Assembly (NCBI GenBank): GCA_026874595.1
Contig: CM049315.1
Span: forward strand, 5,080,664 to 5,144,663
DNA: 64,000 bases
Reading direction: 5' to 3'
Origin: Sipunculus nudus
Lineage: Eukaryota > Annelida > Sipuncula > Golfingiida > Sipunculidae
Shown here: piece by piece, positions 25,503 to 35,819 of the stretch
How positions within the stretch are numbered: the stretch's first letter is position 1
Layout: each line of letters begins with the position of its first letter
The notes under the pieces: generated by a model
Told to the model about the DNA's origin: nothing
The model's database searches: none
What the model saw: the letters and a program-made list of their open reading frames with translations, nothing else
Made by a program: the position numbers and the translations under genes

Positions 25503-25560
25503 ATATATATATCGAGAACTCGATTTAACATCTCGTAATCTCGAGATGAAATTTCAATGA
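25284..25560 (+). mobile_element. Partial copy of foldback-type element
   Basis: It begins ACGGTGACTGATTTAGGACA, one base different from the left end of the element at 26194. It continues with the same AATTTAG..GCAAAAAA units, then a (TA)n tract (25441-25512) and a TCTCGAGATG module. No matching right end is found, so it is truncated or rearranged. Confidence 0.55.
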
Positions 25561-25876
25561 ATAAATAAATAAATAAATAGGTCCGCGTGGGCGTTGTAAG
25601 AACAATTCTTAATTGACGTAAAATTAAACCAAGTTAAAGGGACCGACTTCTATGTCTGACGTCTGTCGAAAAACATAATATTTTGAATCTATGAAAGGGG
25701 TAAAGGCGGGGCCTTTTCTTTATAACCACGTGTTTATAACATGGGTCGGGATGTGGGGGGGGGGGGGACGCAAAAATGGCCACCGATCGTAATAGAAAGA
25801 CTTCCGGCAGAAACATCTGGCTTCAGTTCAGAGAGTTCTGTAGATGACAAATATTGCATTGCTTCACATGCCCTAT

Positions 25877-26176
25877 GTGGGGCGGTGGTGTAATGGTTAA
25901 GGTGCCGGGCTCATGATCGAGAGGTCGTGAGTTCGAATCCCAGTCTGACCCCCACCGTGCCAAGACCCTTAGGCAAGGTCCCAACCGCAAGTGTGCCTCT
26001 GTCCACCCAGCAGTAGAAATAGGTATCAGTAGATACTGGGAAGGTAACCTGCGATGGAATAGCGTCCCATCCAGGAGGAGTCTAACCCCTAAGTCGCTTT
26101 ACGCTACAGAAACCTGGATAAGCTCCGGCCTGATGAGCTATTAGGCTCGGGTGTAAAAACCCAGCAGACTTGTTAC
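25877..26176 (+). mobile_element. Complete tRNA-derived SINE with 15-bp target duplication
   Basis: The head carries pol III promoter boxes: A box TGGTGTAATGGTTAAGG (~25885) and B box GTTCGAATCCC (~25931). The anticodon stem is mispaired, so it is a tRNA relative, not a tRNA gene. The body holds phrases such as AGACCCTTAGGCAAGGTCCC and CCTGCGATGGAATAGCGTCC that recall the conserved central/3' domains of animal SINEs. A direct repeat, CTTCACATGCCCTAT, flanks it exactly at 25862-25876 and 26177-26191, the mark of LINE-driven insertion. The perfect duplication implies a fairly recent insertion. The SINE sits just beside the left end of the foldback element. Confidence 0.85.
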
Positions 26177-26193
26177 CTTCACATGCCCTATAG

Positions 26194-27137
26194 TACGGTG
26201 GCTGATTTAGGACACAGAAAAAATATTTATCTCGAAATCTCGACATAAAAGATAAAATCTCGAGATCTTGACATAAAATTTCGCAAAAAAAAAAATTTGT
26301 AAGCAAAACAAAAAAATTTAGAAACAAAAAAAAAATATTATTAGGAAGAAAAAAATTTTAGGAAGCATAAAAAAAATTTAGATAGCAAAATAAAAAAATT
26401 TAGGAAGCAAAATAAAATTTTAGATAGCAAAAAAAAAATTTAAGAAACAAAAAAAAAAGAATTTTAGGAAGCAAATTAGGCTTTTTTTATGTAAAATATA
26501 TAAATACGTTTGCTTGACCATAAGGTACCCACAATGCATGCATGCAGACCTAAACATTTCTATTTGAGTGATTTCTCAGCCATGGCTTCGAATCCGCCGT
26601 TCAGGTTGAAGGTTTTAGTTTCTTTAGGCTTTGACATATTCCTTAGGGATATGATTAATTAAATATTGAATTTTATATTGAACTTTCTTCACCTTGCCTT
26701 ATCTTAGGGGATATACAAACTTGATTGATTTTAAATGAATTATACTGTATTACCGTTCAGTTAAACACAGTATACATGGTCTTTGTTTTATAATGGCAAT
26801 AGTAAGCAAACTTAACGTATACTGTCCCTTTAACGTTGCTTTGCTTTATGTCAATTCAGCATCGATTGGTTCGTACAAATGAGAAATTTTATCACGAGAT
26901 CTCGACTGAACGTCTCGAGATCTCGAGATAAATTTTTTTTTCTGCTGCAATTTTTTTTTGGTGAAATTTTATGTCGAGATCTCGACATGATAAGTCGAGT
27001 TCTCGAGACATGCATATTTTTTTGCTTCCTTATTTTTTTGCAAGATATTTTTTTTTGTTTCCTAAATTTTATTAGCGAAATTTTATGTCGAAATCTCGAG
27101 ATAACTATTATTTTCTGTGTCCTAAATCAGCCACCGA
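26194..27137. mobile_element. Foldback-type element with ~50-bp inverted ends and TCTCGAGA modules
   Basis: The left end CGGTGGCTGATTTAGGACAC returns inverted at 27111-27137. The similarity continues inward through ACAGAAAA and TATCTCGA.ATCTCGAC for ~50 bp. Inside the left end is an array of ~20-bp AATTTAGGAAGCAAAA units (26280-26475). Inside the right end are their complements plus palindromic TCTCGAGATCTCGA modules. The centre (26500-26860) is unrelated single-copy-looking sequence. No transposase is present, and no clear target duplication was found. The frame 26879-27358 is a by-product of the repeats. Confidence 0.6.
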
Positions 27138-27529
27138 ATAAATCCGTCACTGACAGCAGGGGGTTATTCATAATCGACCTTAATCATGCGCCGGCGGTGA
27201 ATATCCTGATTACAAAGCGAGTCGCGACAGTTTTTCTGTTTTCCTTGGTAATCGCCAGACGATTTAAAAACCACGCATTAATCAGCCAAAATGATGTTAA
27301 CATTAACAATTATATTTTCTCATATCGACGAGATCATTGCTGGAACAATAAACTTTAAAATGAGAGAACATTGAGGACAAAAGTGGACAAACTTTCTTTT
27401 ATAAGTATAAGAATGGAATAGAAGTATACTCATGAACCCCTACATACCCCTCCTCCGTACTGGGGAGACTTACTACAACCATCCAAATAGAACCGGCATA
27501 TCTTATAAACCAGTCATGTTGGTCACGGC

Positions 27530-28250
27530 CTTGGTCTCGGTCCTGGAACAGGTCTCCTTCTTGATCTCGGAGGTCCAATACTCAGTCTCCTGCCCCGGAG
27601 CTGGTCTCGGAGGTCCTGGACTTGGTCTTCGTCTTGGCTTCGGAGGTCCTGGACTCGATCTCCTTCTTGATCTCGGAGGTGCAATTCTCGGTCTACATCT
27701 TGTCTTCGGAGGCCTCGGAGCCGGTCTCAGTCTTGGTCTCGCAGGTCCTATACGTGGTCTTCGTCTTGGCCTCGGAGGTCCTGGACTCGGTCTCCGGCTT
27801 GATCTCGGAGCTACAATTCTCGGTCTACATCTTGTCTTCGGAGGCCTCGGAGCCGATCTCAGTCTTGGTCTCGGAGGTCCCTTACGTGGTCTTCGTCTTG
27901 GCCCCGGAGGTCCCTTACGTGGTCTTCGTCTTGGCCCCGGAGGTCCTGAACTCGGTCTCCGTCTTGATCTCGGAGGTGCAATTCTCGGTCTCCATCTTGT
28001 CTTCGGAGGCCTCGGAGCTCTCAGTCTTGGTCTCGCAGGTCCGATACGTGGTCTTCGACTTGGCCTTGTAGGTCCTGGACTCGGTCTCCGTCTTGATCTC
28101 GGAGGTGCAATTCTCCGTTTCCATCTTATCCTCGGAGGCCTCAAAGCCGGTCTCAGTTTTGATCTCGCAGGTCCTATACGTGGTCTTCGTCTTGGCCTTT
28201 GAGGTCTGGACTCGGTCTCCGTCTTGGCCTCAGTCTCAAGGCAATTTTTT
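27530..28250. repeat. 33-bp repeat with 132-bp higher-order period, open in several frames
   Basis: About 20 units of 33 bp of the type GGTCTCGGAGGTCCTGGACTC are arranged as a four-unit super-repeat of ~132 bp (unit types keyed by CTGGACTCGG, GCAATTCTCGG, CTCGGAGCCGG and CTATACGTGG). One unit is 3 bp short and still in frame. The plus frame from 27432 is open for 256 codons with 11-residue Gly/Leu units (GGPGLGLRLDL type). The minus frame 28273-27503 is open for 256 codons with Arg/Pro-rich units. A further minus frame reads Glu/Lys/Thr-rich (SEIKTETESRT) but is broken by stops in several units. No signal peptide, splice context or known domain ties any frame to a gene. Confidence 0.8.
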
Positions 28251-28374
28251 CTCGGTGTCCTTTCTGGTCTCATCTTTGAAATCCAAGCCGAAAAAAAAGC
28301 TTTACAAAATTATGAACCAAATAACGTAATAACGTAAAGTTTACTATTTGTATGATGATATATTGGATATAAAG

Positions 28375-28690
28375 TAAATTATTCAAACTTGATTGTGACG
28401 ATTTATCATTGTTTCGTTTCCCGTTGACGTCTTCACGACTGGAGGAGGTCCCAGTTCATGGTCCAGGGTAGTCTCCTCACAAACATGAAAACTCAACAAC
28501 CCGGCAGCTGTTAATGTTCACCGTCGAGGTGATGTCAATAATTAATGTACCATTTCAAAGTTTGTGTCCCTCGCTGATTTTGCAAAAGAATAATAAACGC
28601 ATTAAATGTTCTCATAAGGCCTTGAAGAAATCGTTACGTTTTATTACTCCTGAAGAATGTTTCATTAGTTGTTGCATTTTGATCATCCTG
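28375..28690 (+). repeat. Dispersed repeat, copy B
   Basis: Inverted partner of 2870-3265, 25 kb away. Block order is the same as in copy A on its minus strand. Copy B lacks ~90 bp after GGAGGAGGTC. Similarity fades beyond ~28690. The open frame 28514-28777 spans it, but the frame is not kept in copy A. Confidence 0.7.
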
Positions 28691-28699
28691 TGTCCCTCC

Positions 28700-30548
28700 G
28701 AACAACGTAGTTTTCCCTGCTCCTCCAGGTGTCGCTGTTTGTCGCAGGTGTCACTGAATATCACTGGAACGGTTTAATATATAGTTATTTTTAGTTCCTT
28801 CATTAAACCTACCCTTTAGGTAAGCAGGATTAAAAAGTTTGATCGGTTTATTCAAATATCAATGTTTGGCTTAAGCAGATCTGTGCGGATGGATTATGTT
28901 TGGCCCCTGAGTGAAAACCCATCGATTATAATGTTTTTTCTTTCTTCTGCTTTCTTGCTCTTTGCGCTAGAATTTCAGCGTGTATGATATTTATGAAGCT
29001 TACCTCTGGGCACAGTATAGGTCTAATTATTCTGTTATACTATATATAATTTATAATAGCATATGTTTCGCAATGGGATTTTCAACCAAGTCTCTTTACG
29101 GGTTTATATAATTTTAATAACAAATGTTAACTTAAATTATGTCAAATGGTCTACACTGAGATATCATTCCTGGATATACCGTAAAGACAGGGGCAATATG
29201 GAGAGGTAGCAGTCCTAGTTAGAACCCCTTCTTCAGAATTATTGAATTGTCATTTAATTATGTCAGATCCCATTCAGATTGGCTTAAAACTAATACAGTG
29301 TTCTTTTTAAGAATATATCCACAGATTTATAGTCTTTTTTTAGTTTTATGATTAAATTTGAAAAAAAAACTTGTTTAAAATTTTTATTATTCTTTTCATT
29401 ATTATCATTATTATTATTATTATTATTATTATCATCATAACAATAATAATATTTAGTTTAAGTAAATTAGTAATATTATTAGTTTACGTAGGTGCTGATA
29501 GAACACGCAGCAGTAGCAAAAATGTGAAGAATTTAGGAATTTTGGGAACATATGGGAAATGACCCCCTTAGGACACACTTCTTTCCGAGTAACGGTATTG
29601 AAAAGGGCTGAAAATGCTGGAACTAGCATATATATTTCCAATGTTGATGAATGCATCGCATTGATTCGATGCATTGGTTTTTGATGTATTGTTACAATAT
29701 AATGTACAAACGTGTAGACTTATTCAAGATGTTCTTTGTACTTCCTTATGACGTCAACATTGGCAACTCTGACGCTCCTTTAGCACATATTTTTTTTATA
29801 TATAATTCTACATTTCAGGAGACTTCAGAACAGAACATGGTCCTTGTAGTTAAAACACTCATCTCAATCATCTGCGGGTATCATCTGCCCCTTGAAGTCT
29901 TAGCCTCTAGACACAAAGACCGTACGCTGGTGAAAGCCCAGTGTCTTATGGGCAGGGGTTGTCTTTGAGATGAAAGGTTAGAACAGTGATGGTTTCCTAA
30001 ACAGACAGCCAAAGCACAACGTGTACCCCTGGTCCAGCCGGATCACTGACATAGCATAATATTGGTTTATATATTTCAAACGTCAGATATTGTTTAACAT
30101 CCCCTTCTCAAGTGCTCCTTTTTATCCGTAGTCAGGCAAACATCGAGTAATTGAAATCCTATTTCGGGACCTGGAGACTGTCAAATATATCATTTACACA
30201 AACACAAAGGAAATCTTCTAATAAAATGTTTCAGTGGTATTAAGGTGTATGTACCCCCTGCAGATGCTGTAAAGAGGTCTGTTCTTCTAATTCTGTGAGG
30301 TTAACGGAAAGAGTTTATATTATGTTTGTCGAACTCTTTAATTCCTGCCCTTTTTTTAATGTAGTTTTTCTGGGATCCTTACTGACTACTCATTGAGAAG
30401 ATTAGACTTTCTATCAGAAACGATGCCACTTAAATAGATGAAGATAACCACTGTAATTCAATTCGATGTAAACCCCACAACGTAAAATTTCAGATGACAG
30501 AGAACGAGAAATCATTTATCAAGAAGACCGTCTTTTATTTTTTAATAA
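28700..30548. other. Intergenic, no gene recognised
   Basis: Includes an (ATT)n microsatellite at about 29386-29440. The frame 29651-29968 has no domain. Nothing else is supported. Confidence 0.5.
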
Positions 30549-31339
30549 TGTTAAGGAACCTAAGAACAACAGATCACGTAGTCTTGACGAGCATAAATTT
30601 TGTTACGGAGATAAGTAAAAATCAGATTCTGTAACACTAGGCAGCGTGAAACGTCTAGGGGAATGAAGTCAGTGTTTTTTTGTTAACATATAATTATAAT
30701 TTATTATTAAAACAATCCTAACATTACAATTCACAAAATCATTACAATTACACAGTAAAAACAATAAAATTGTACAGTAACAGAGTATCTGGATACCACC
30801 ACTGTCACAGCTCAACAAGTCCTTTAAACATATAATCCAGATGAACAGTTCATGTAAATCTTCTCAATGAATAGTCCAATGTTATTTCGAAAACAATCTG
30901 TTGTAGTCCAAAAGTGAAGTTCTGCTAATAATCCAAAAGGCAAACTGAAGACTGAATAAAAATGGAAGAATATCTTTAAGTGCTGCAATTATCGGAAAGG
31001 TCCCAAAACTGACTCACACTCGTCCGTGTCCGCTGGAATTGTTATCTCTCTCCTCCCTCGGATCTATACACAGCCCATATTTATAAATTTTTCATCCAAA
31101 GCATAGAAACTTCTATTTCACGAACATCACAAAGAACACAAGACACAGGCACTCACAGAGCGCGAACAGCCCAGAAAATTCCAGTTTAGCACGACAGCGA
31201 GCGCTGTGTTTACACGCCCGTGTCTCTACACGCTGAAGCAACGCCCTATGCCTGCGCTACACGAATAAGAATGTCGACGCAAAACCCTGCGCATAACAAA
31301 TCAGATACATGCAACACTATAAAACAGATACATGTAACA
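30549..31339 (-). mobile_element. Solo LTR 3
   Basis: On the minus strand it begins TGTTACATGTATC and ends GGTTCCTTAACA. The conserved 3' block lies at 30555-30680, and AATAAT-rich A+T sequence downstream of it marks the polyadenylation region. Orientation is opposite to the other three solo LTRs and the same as the full element. Its 5' third is divergent, suggesting a different subfamily. Flanks ATAA and ATAT match at 3 of 4 bases. Confidence 0.8.
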
Positions 31340-31904
31340 ATATTTATAATTAATCAATTTATAACTGATTATAGATGAGTTTTATTAGTTAACGGAGCTA
31401 GGTAATTATGACCCCGCATAAGATTATTCTGATTACCGATCTTGAGCACAAGCCGATTGGGAATTTCTTTCAAGAAAATAAAAAAAGTAATTAATTTTGA
31501 TAAGACCTCGTTTTGTTATGATGTGTCTTATCAAGGCTGTTTTTATTGTTGTCCCCCGAATTAATGAATTATTTTGTAACATTTGTTAATCATGTGGAAA
31601 ATATGGTTAGAGCGCAAAGTGGCGGAGAAGAAAATGATGTTAGACCTACATGATGACAAATGGGGTAAATCAAAACAATAAGAAATTATTGAGATGAAAT
31701 TATTCTGAGACAGCCCTCTAGAAGGGAAGAAAAAAAAAAAGAAAAAAAGAATTTTTTTATTAATAAAGAGGCAAACGCATGACAATGATTTCTGAAGAAA
31801 AAAATTGTTGTAGAAGCCCAACCTGTTAACTGCCCTTATATGGTACGTTAAGTATGTAGGCTTTCCTTTCCCATTCACAAACCTGGACTTATTCTCTGAG
31901 CTTG
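31340..31904. other. Intergenic spacer
   Basis: A+T-rich with a poly-A stretch near 31728. The minus frame 31561-31878 is low-complexity. Confidence 0.4.
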
Positions 31905-32155
31905 ACTGTGCTTCCTTTTGACCGTGACTGAGCTTCCTTTTGAACGTGGGTGAGCTACCTTTTGAGCGTGACTGAGCTTCCTTTAAAATGTGACTTAGCT
32001 TCCTTTTGAGCGTGGCCGAGCTTCCTTTTGAATGTGACTGAGCTTACTATTGAGCGTGACTGAGCTTTCTTTTGAACGTGACTGATCTTTCCTTTGAGCG
32101 TGACTGAGCTACCTTTAGAAAGCGACTTAGCTTCATTTGGTCGTGACTGCGCTTA
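31905..32155. repeat. ~22-bp tandem repeat
   Basis: The unit GAGCTTCCTTTTGAGCGTGACT is repeated about 11 times with substitutions. The copies drift most at both edges. Reading frames are interrupted. It is a simple minisatellite. Confidence 0.85.
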
Positions 32156-32159
32156 ACAT

Positions 32160-34265
32160 TGCAATAAGGTCATCCTGGATCTGACCAATCAAACAAAGTC
32201 TTTATGTCCATCCTGACTTTCTTTTTTGCATTGATTTAGGTTTCCTTTTGGGCTCTTTTGACCCTGACTGGACTTTCCTGTTTGTCTTTTATAATCGGAT
32301 AAGAATAAAAAAAAACAAAGATGTTATGTTGTGATTATATATCAAACATAAAAAGCTGTTCTATTGTCCCGTTTCCTCTGCAAAATAATCAGTGTTTTTC
32401 TTCACAACATGTCAACTTGATAAACTTGTTTACATACTTTGTCACTTGACCAACATACAAATGTTCAGACTGGGGTGTTTTTAATTCTTAGCATTACAAT
32501 ATCTGCTGTATAATTGACGGTGGTGCCACTCGACTGTTGTCGCGCAACTGAGCTGTGGCCACGCTTTGAAATGCCCTTCTGATCCTGCACTGTTATACAA
32601 ATATATCGGGAAAGACGAGCCGTGGAATCAAGTGTTCGATATGAAGGTTGACTTTACTTCGCTGGCACCTGTAGAAAGAAAGAGGAAAATGCTTTTTTCC
32701 GGAAAAGAAGGCCACAGGCCCTGAGTCCCAAATATATATGAATTTAAAGTCAATACAGAAATAAATATAACAAACATGTACCAGTATTGATTAGAAATTA
32801 CTATGATAGGTTATTGTATTCTTAATTTACAATTGTTTTGAAAAAGAAAATAAAAAAAAAATGCTATCCATTCTTTCTGTGCAATTTTCCAATATGCATT
32901 TTATAACTGACCTGAAAAAAAAAATAAATTGAGTATCTGGTTGAATATGTTGTTAACTTTGTTTTCAATTTCTGTATAACTGTTCCTTTTATCAACTTAA
33001 ATGAATAGATGTGTACTAAACAGAAAATGTAATTAATAATAATAATAACAATAATAATAACAAAGATAATAATAATTCATATCATTTGAAGCAAAAAAAG
33101 CAAAAAAATAAATAAATTAATAAATAAATAAAAAAATAGTGGAACCTATATACGTCTACTTCATGTTGCGAAAGAACCCGGTTAAATGAGAGTTTGTGAC
33201 ACAAACGGATAATATGCTTGTTATAGTATTGTTCTATGCACACACAGTGGTCATCTTATTGATATTAATACTGCAATACTTAAAGCAATCGTCATAAAGG
33301 TGGAGACCATGTTGTAAGTAAAAGTGGTTAAAACAGCTGACTGACATACAGCAAATCTATAAACATAAAATATGTTTATTAAATGTATAGATTAAGCGTT
33401 GAATGAGACATTTATCATTTATTACGGGACCACTTTTCAATATTAAGGTCATTAAATGCAAAAAAATACTGTTTTAAACCCTTTCACTGTGTGTTACCAG
33501 TGTGACAATGGAGCTTATAGATTTGTATAAATTGTTCGAGGCCAACATTAACACTAAAGTGCTCTGTGTTTACTTTGTCTATTTTCTCTGACAATGGAAT
33601 TATATCTATAATTGATCAAATAACCTATGTAAAGACGGCGTTCGTGAATACTGTCACAGTAACAATACATCCTGCAGGCCGTGGGGATCTCTTAATATAT
33701 TTGCTTCCGAGTGCCCAATATTCTGCCGCCTAAGTATTCCCAACTGGTCGCTGGCTTCAATGACCATTAAGGCACGTTATCCCTTATGTTTAAATCAAGC
33801 GTTTATTTACGTTCTTTGCTCAGAGGTTCAGTGGAAGACCAAATATGAATTATTCAGCCGTATTATGCAGTTTGCAGCGGCACAACATAAAAAGTGACTG
33901 AACGGGGTATTCGTAGAGTTTAACCGGGTACATATTAAAACCGGGTGCATGTTATGAGGATTTTGAAAACTTATGAAAACTGTGGGTTTTGCCGGGTTAA
34001 CAGAGTTTTTGCTGTGTCAACGAAATTTGGACAACATTGTTTGAAAATTTCGGTCTTGACATTGTATGAACACCGGTTAGATATTTGTCCGATACATCGG
34101 TCATCTTTTTGTTACATTTTCGGTGACTACATACCAAAAAATGGTCTGATGAATTGTCGGCGAAGAATAAAGAAAATTTGGATAAGATACATCGTGCCAA
34201 TATGTAACTGTAGTATACAGGTCGACGCCATGTCCTGGTTTATTTGTTCCAATTCCGAGGAATGT
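32160..34265. other. Intergenic, no gene recognised
   Basis: Microsatellite-like (AAT)n/(AATA)n stretches occur near 33035-33135. The plus frame 33945-34364 is open for ~139 codons but has no recognisable domain and runs into the palindromic block, so it is not called. Confidence 0.45.
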
Positions 34266-34269
34266 CGAT

Positions 34270-34350
34270 CTAATCTGCCCGGGCGGATTACTATTTCGCC
34301 TGGGCGGATTACTATTATTTCGCCCGGGCCGCCCAGGCGAAATAATAATA
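34270..34350. repeat. G+C-rich perfect hairpin block
   Basis: TATTTCGCCTGGGCGG (34292-34307) is repeated in perfect inversion at 34329-34344, leaving a 21-nt loop that itself contains CGCCCGGGC. The module CCCGGGCGGATTACTATTTC occurs more than once. A degenerate second cluster lies at 34670-34795. Confidence 0.8.
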
Positions 34351-34669
34351 TAAACGGAACTTAAAATTGAAGTTTCTCTTAAATACACAAAGCAACTGTC
34401 AGTCAATCAGTTTGATAAAGACATTCGCAGATGTTTTGACTAATGAATATACTGTTGATAAGTCTTTTTTTATGAGTAAACCAGAATAAAATATAGACGA
34501 ATAATTTCCAAACGATCAATCTACAAATCAGAAACGTTAGTAAAATGTGAAATGTGCCGTAGGGTCCTGGGGATGTTTCTTAGTCAAGCAGACCTTTTTG
34601 AGATGATATGGGCCTGGGGGCCGAACTTTACTTATCCTGGACTGTTTTTTTCTTCGAAGAGGCGAAAAA

Positions 34670-34795
34670 GTAATCTGACCGGGGGAAATAACAGGGCAAA
34701 ATAGTAATCCGCTTGGTGAAATTGTAATGCGCCTGCGCGAAATAATAATCTGCCCGGGCGGAATACTATTTCGTCCAGACGGATTATAATTTTTT
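34670..34795. repeat. Second, degenerate CCCGGGCGGA..TATTTCG cluster
   Basis: It carries several altered copies of the same module (for example CTGCCCGGGCGGAATACTAT, GCGCCTGCGCGAAATAATAA), about 330 bp from the perfect hairpin. It may be the other arm of one larger foldback unit. Confidence 0.55.
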
Positions 34796-34799
34796 ACCA

Positions 34800-35180
34800 A
34801 TGTTTTAATACGCTTCCGTACACTACGGCTAGGGATACTTTGTTTAAGATAACCCCGCTTACATGATCATATTTACTCACTTAAGACGTGGTAGTCTTAT
34901 CAATGTAAAGAACTGTTATTTTCGTTTTGTGTTATCTCCAATGCGCAATAATGAGCACTGCAATCGTTACAAAGTAAAACATGGCCCAAATCTTCAGAGC
35001 TTGGCATATTACGAAAATGTGCCACAGTGAAGGTGTTTTTTCTTTTTTACAGATACTTGGTCATAAACGTTAATTACGTTTATTTCCTTGATGAAAAAAA
35101 TCCCAATTTCAATGAAGTTCCGTTAAAGGATTAAGGATTGCATGCAAAATCTTGCGCCGTATAAGCTAGGTTCAAGTGGC
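34800..35180. other. Intergenic spacer upstream of LINE
   Basis: Nothing recognised. The LINE is 5'-truncated and becomes readable near 35200. Confidence 0.4.
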
Positions 35181-35203
35181 TCGCCTTTGACAGCTACATC
35201 AGT

Positions 35204-35560
35204 GTTGACATCGAACTGAGCAGCAAATACCAAATAACGTTATATTGTATATATTGTCCATCATCCAATAGTGGAAATTTTGACGAACTTTGTGAAATAT
35301 TAGAATGTTACGTTATTGGAATTAATGAAACCATTATTCTAGGTGACTTAAATAAGGATATTTCAGATATAAATTCTATTGGTTATAGGCGACCAGTAGA
35401 AAAATGCAACCTCTTTCATTTTGATCAACCAATACGTGAACCAACAAGAGTTGCTAACACATGTAGCACACTTATAAATCATATTAACTCAACTATACCT
35501 TAAATGCATATTTCAAATGGAGTTTTACAATACTCATTTAGTGATCATTATATAACATAT
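35204..35560 (+). pseudogene. LINE APE-type endonuclease, C-terminal remnant
   Basis: One frame runs from 35204 to a stop at 35501-35503 and shows hallmarks of an exonuclease-endonuclease-phosphatase domain: a CIYCPSSN strand (usually VYRPP), then IILGDLNKDI (the GD.N catalytic motif), then REPTRVANTCSTLINHI, where the usual TLIDH reads TLINH. The conserved SDH motif follows after the stop, in FSDHYITYA at ~35540. The N-terminal half with the first metal-binding residues is absent. The enzyme would nick target DNA to prime reverse transcription. This copy cannot. Confidence 0.75.
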
Positions 35561-35819
35561 GCCACCTTGAACAGAAAAAAAACTGTAAACAAACTTACAC
35601 ACATAATTATGTCCAAAGGAGATATTACAGTAACTTTGATAATTCATGTTTTAGAAATGACATTTCACAGCTAATGACTAACTCTAATAATATTAAGCAC
35701 GTTGATGTAGTAACGGCTTGGAGGTACTTATATGATGTTATCTTATTTGTTTCTATCATGCACGCTCCATTGGGCATGCAAAGAGTAAAATCGGAAAAAA
35801 ATGTCCATGGCTGTCTGAC

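Noticed and set aside
25877-25950. A tRNA-Met gene (CAT in the anticodon position)
   Set aside because: The anticodon and acceptor stems do not pair, and the sequence continues into a SINE body flanked by a target duplication.
26879-27358. 159-codon protein on the plus strand
   Set aside because: It reads through the inverted A/T-rich modules of the foldback element. Phe-rich low complexity.
33945-34364. 139-codon Cys-containing protein
   Set aside because: No domain, no splice or promoter context, and its C-terminus is translation of the palindromic hairpin block.
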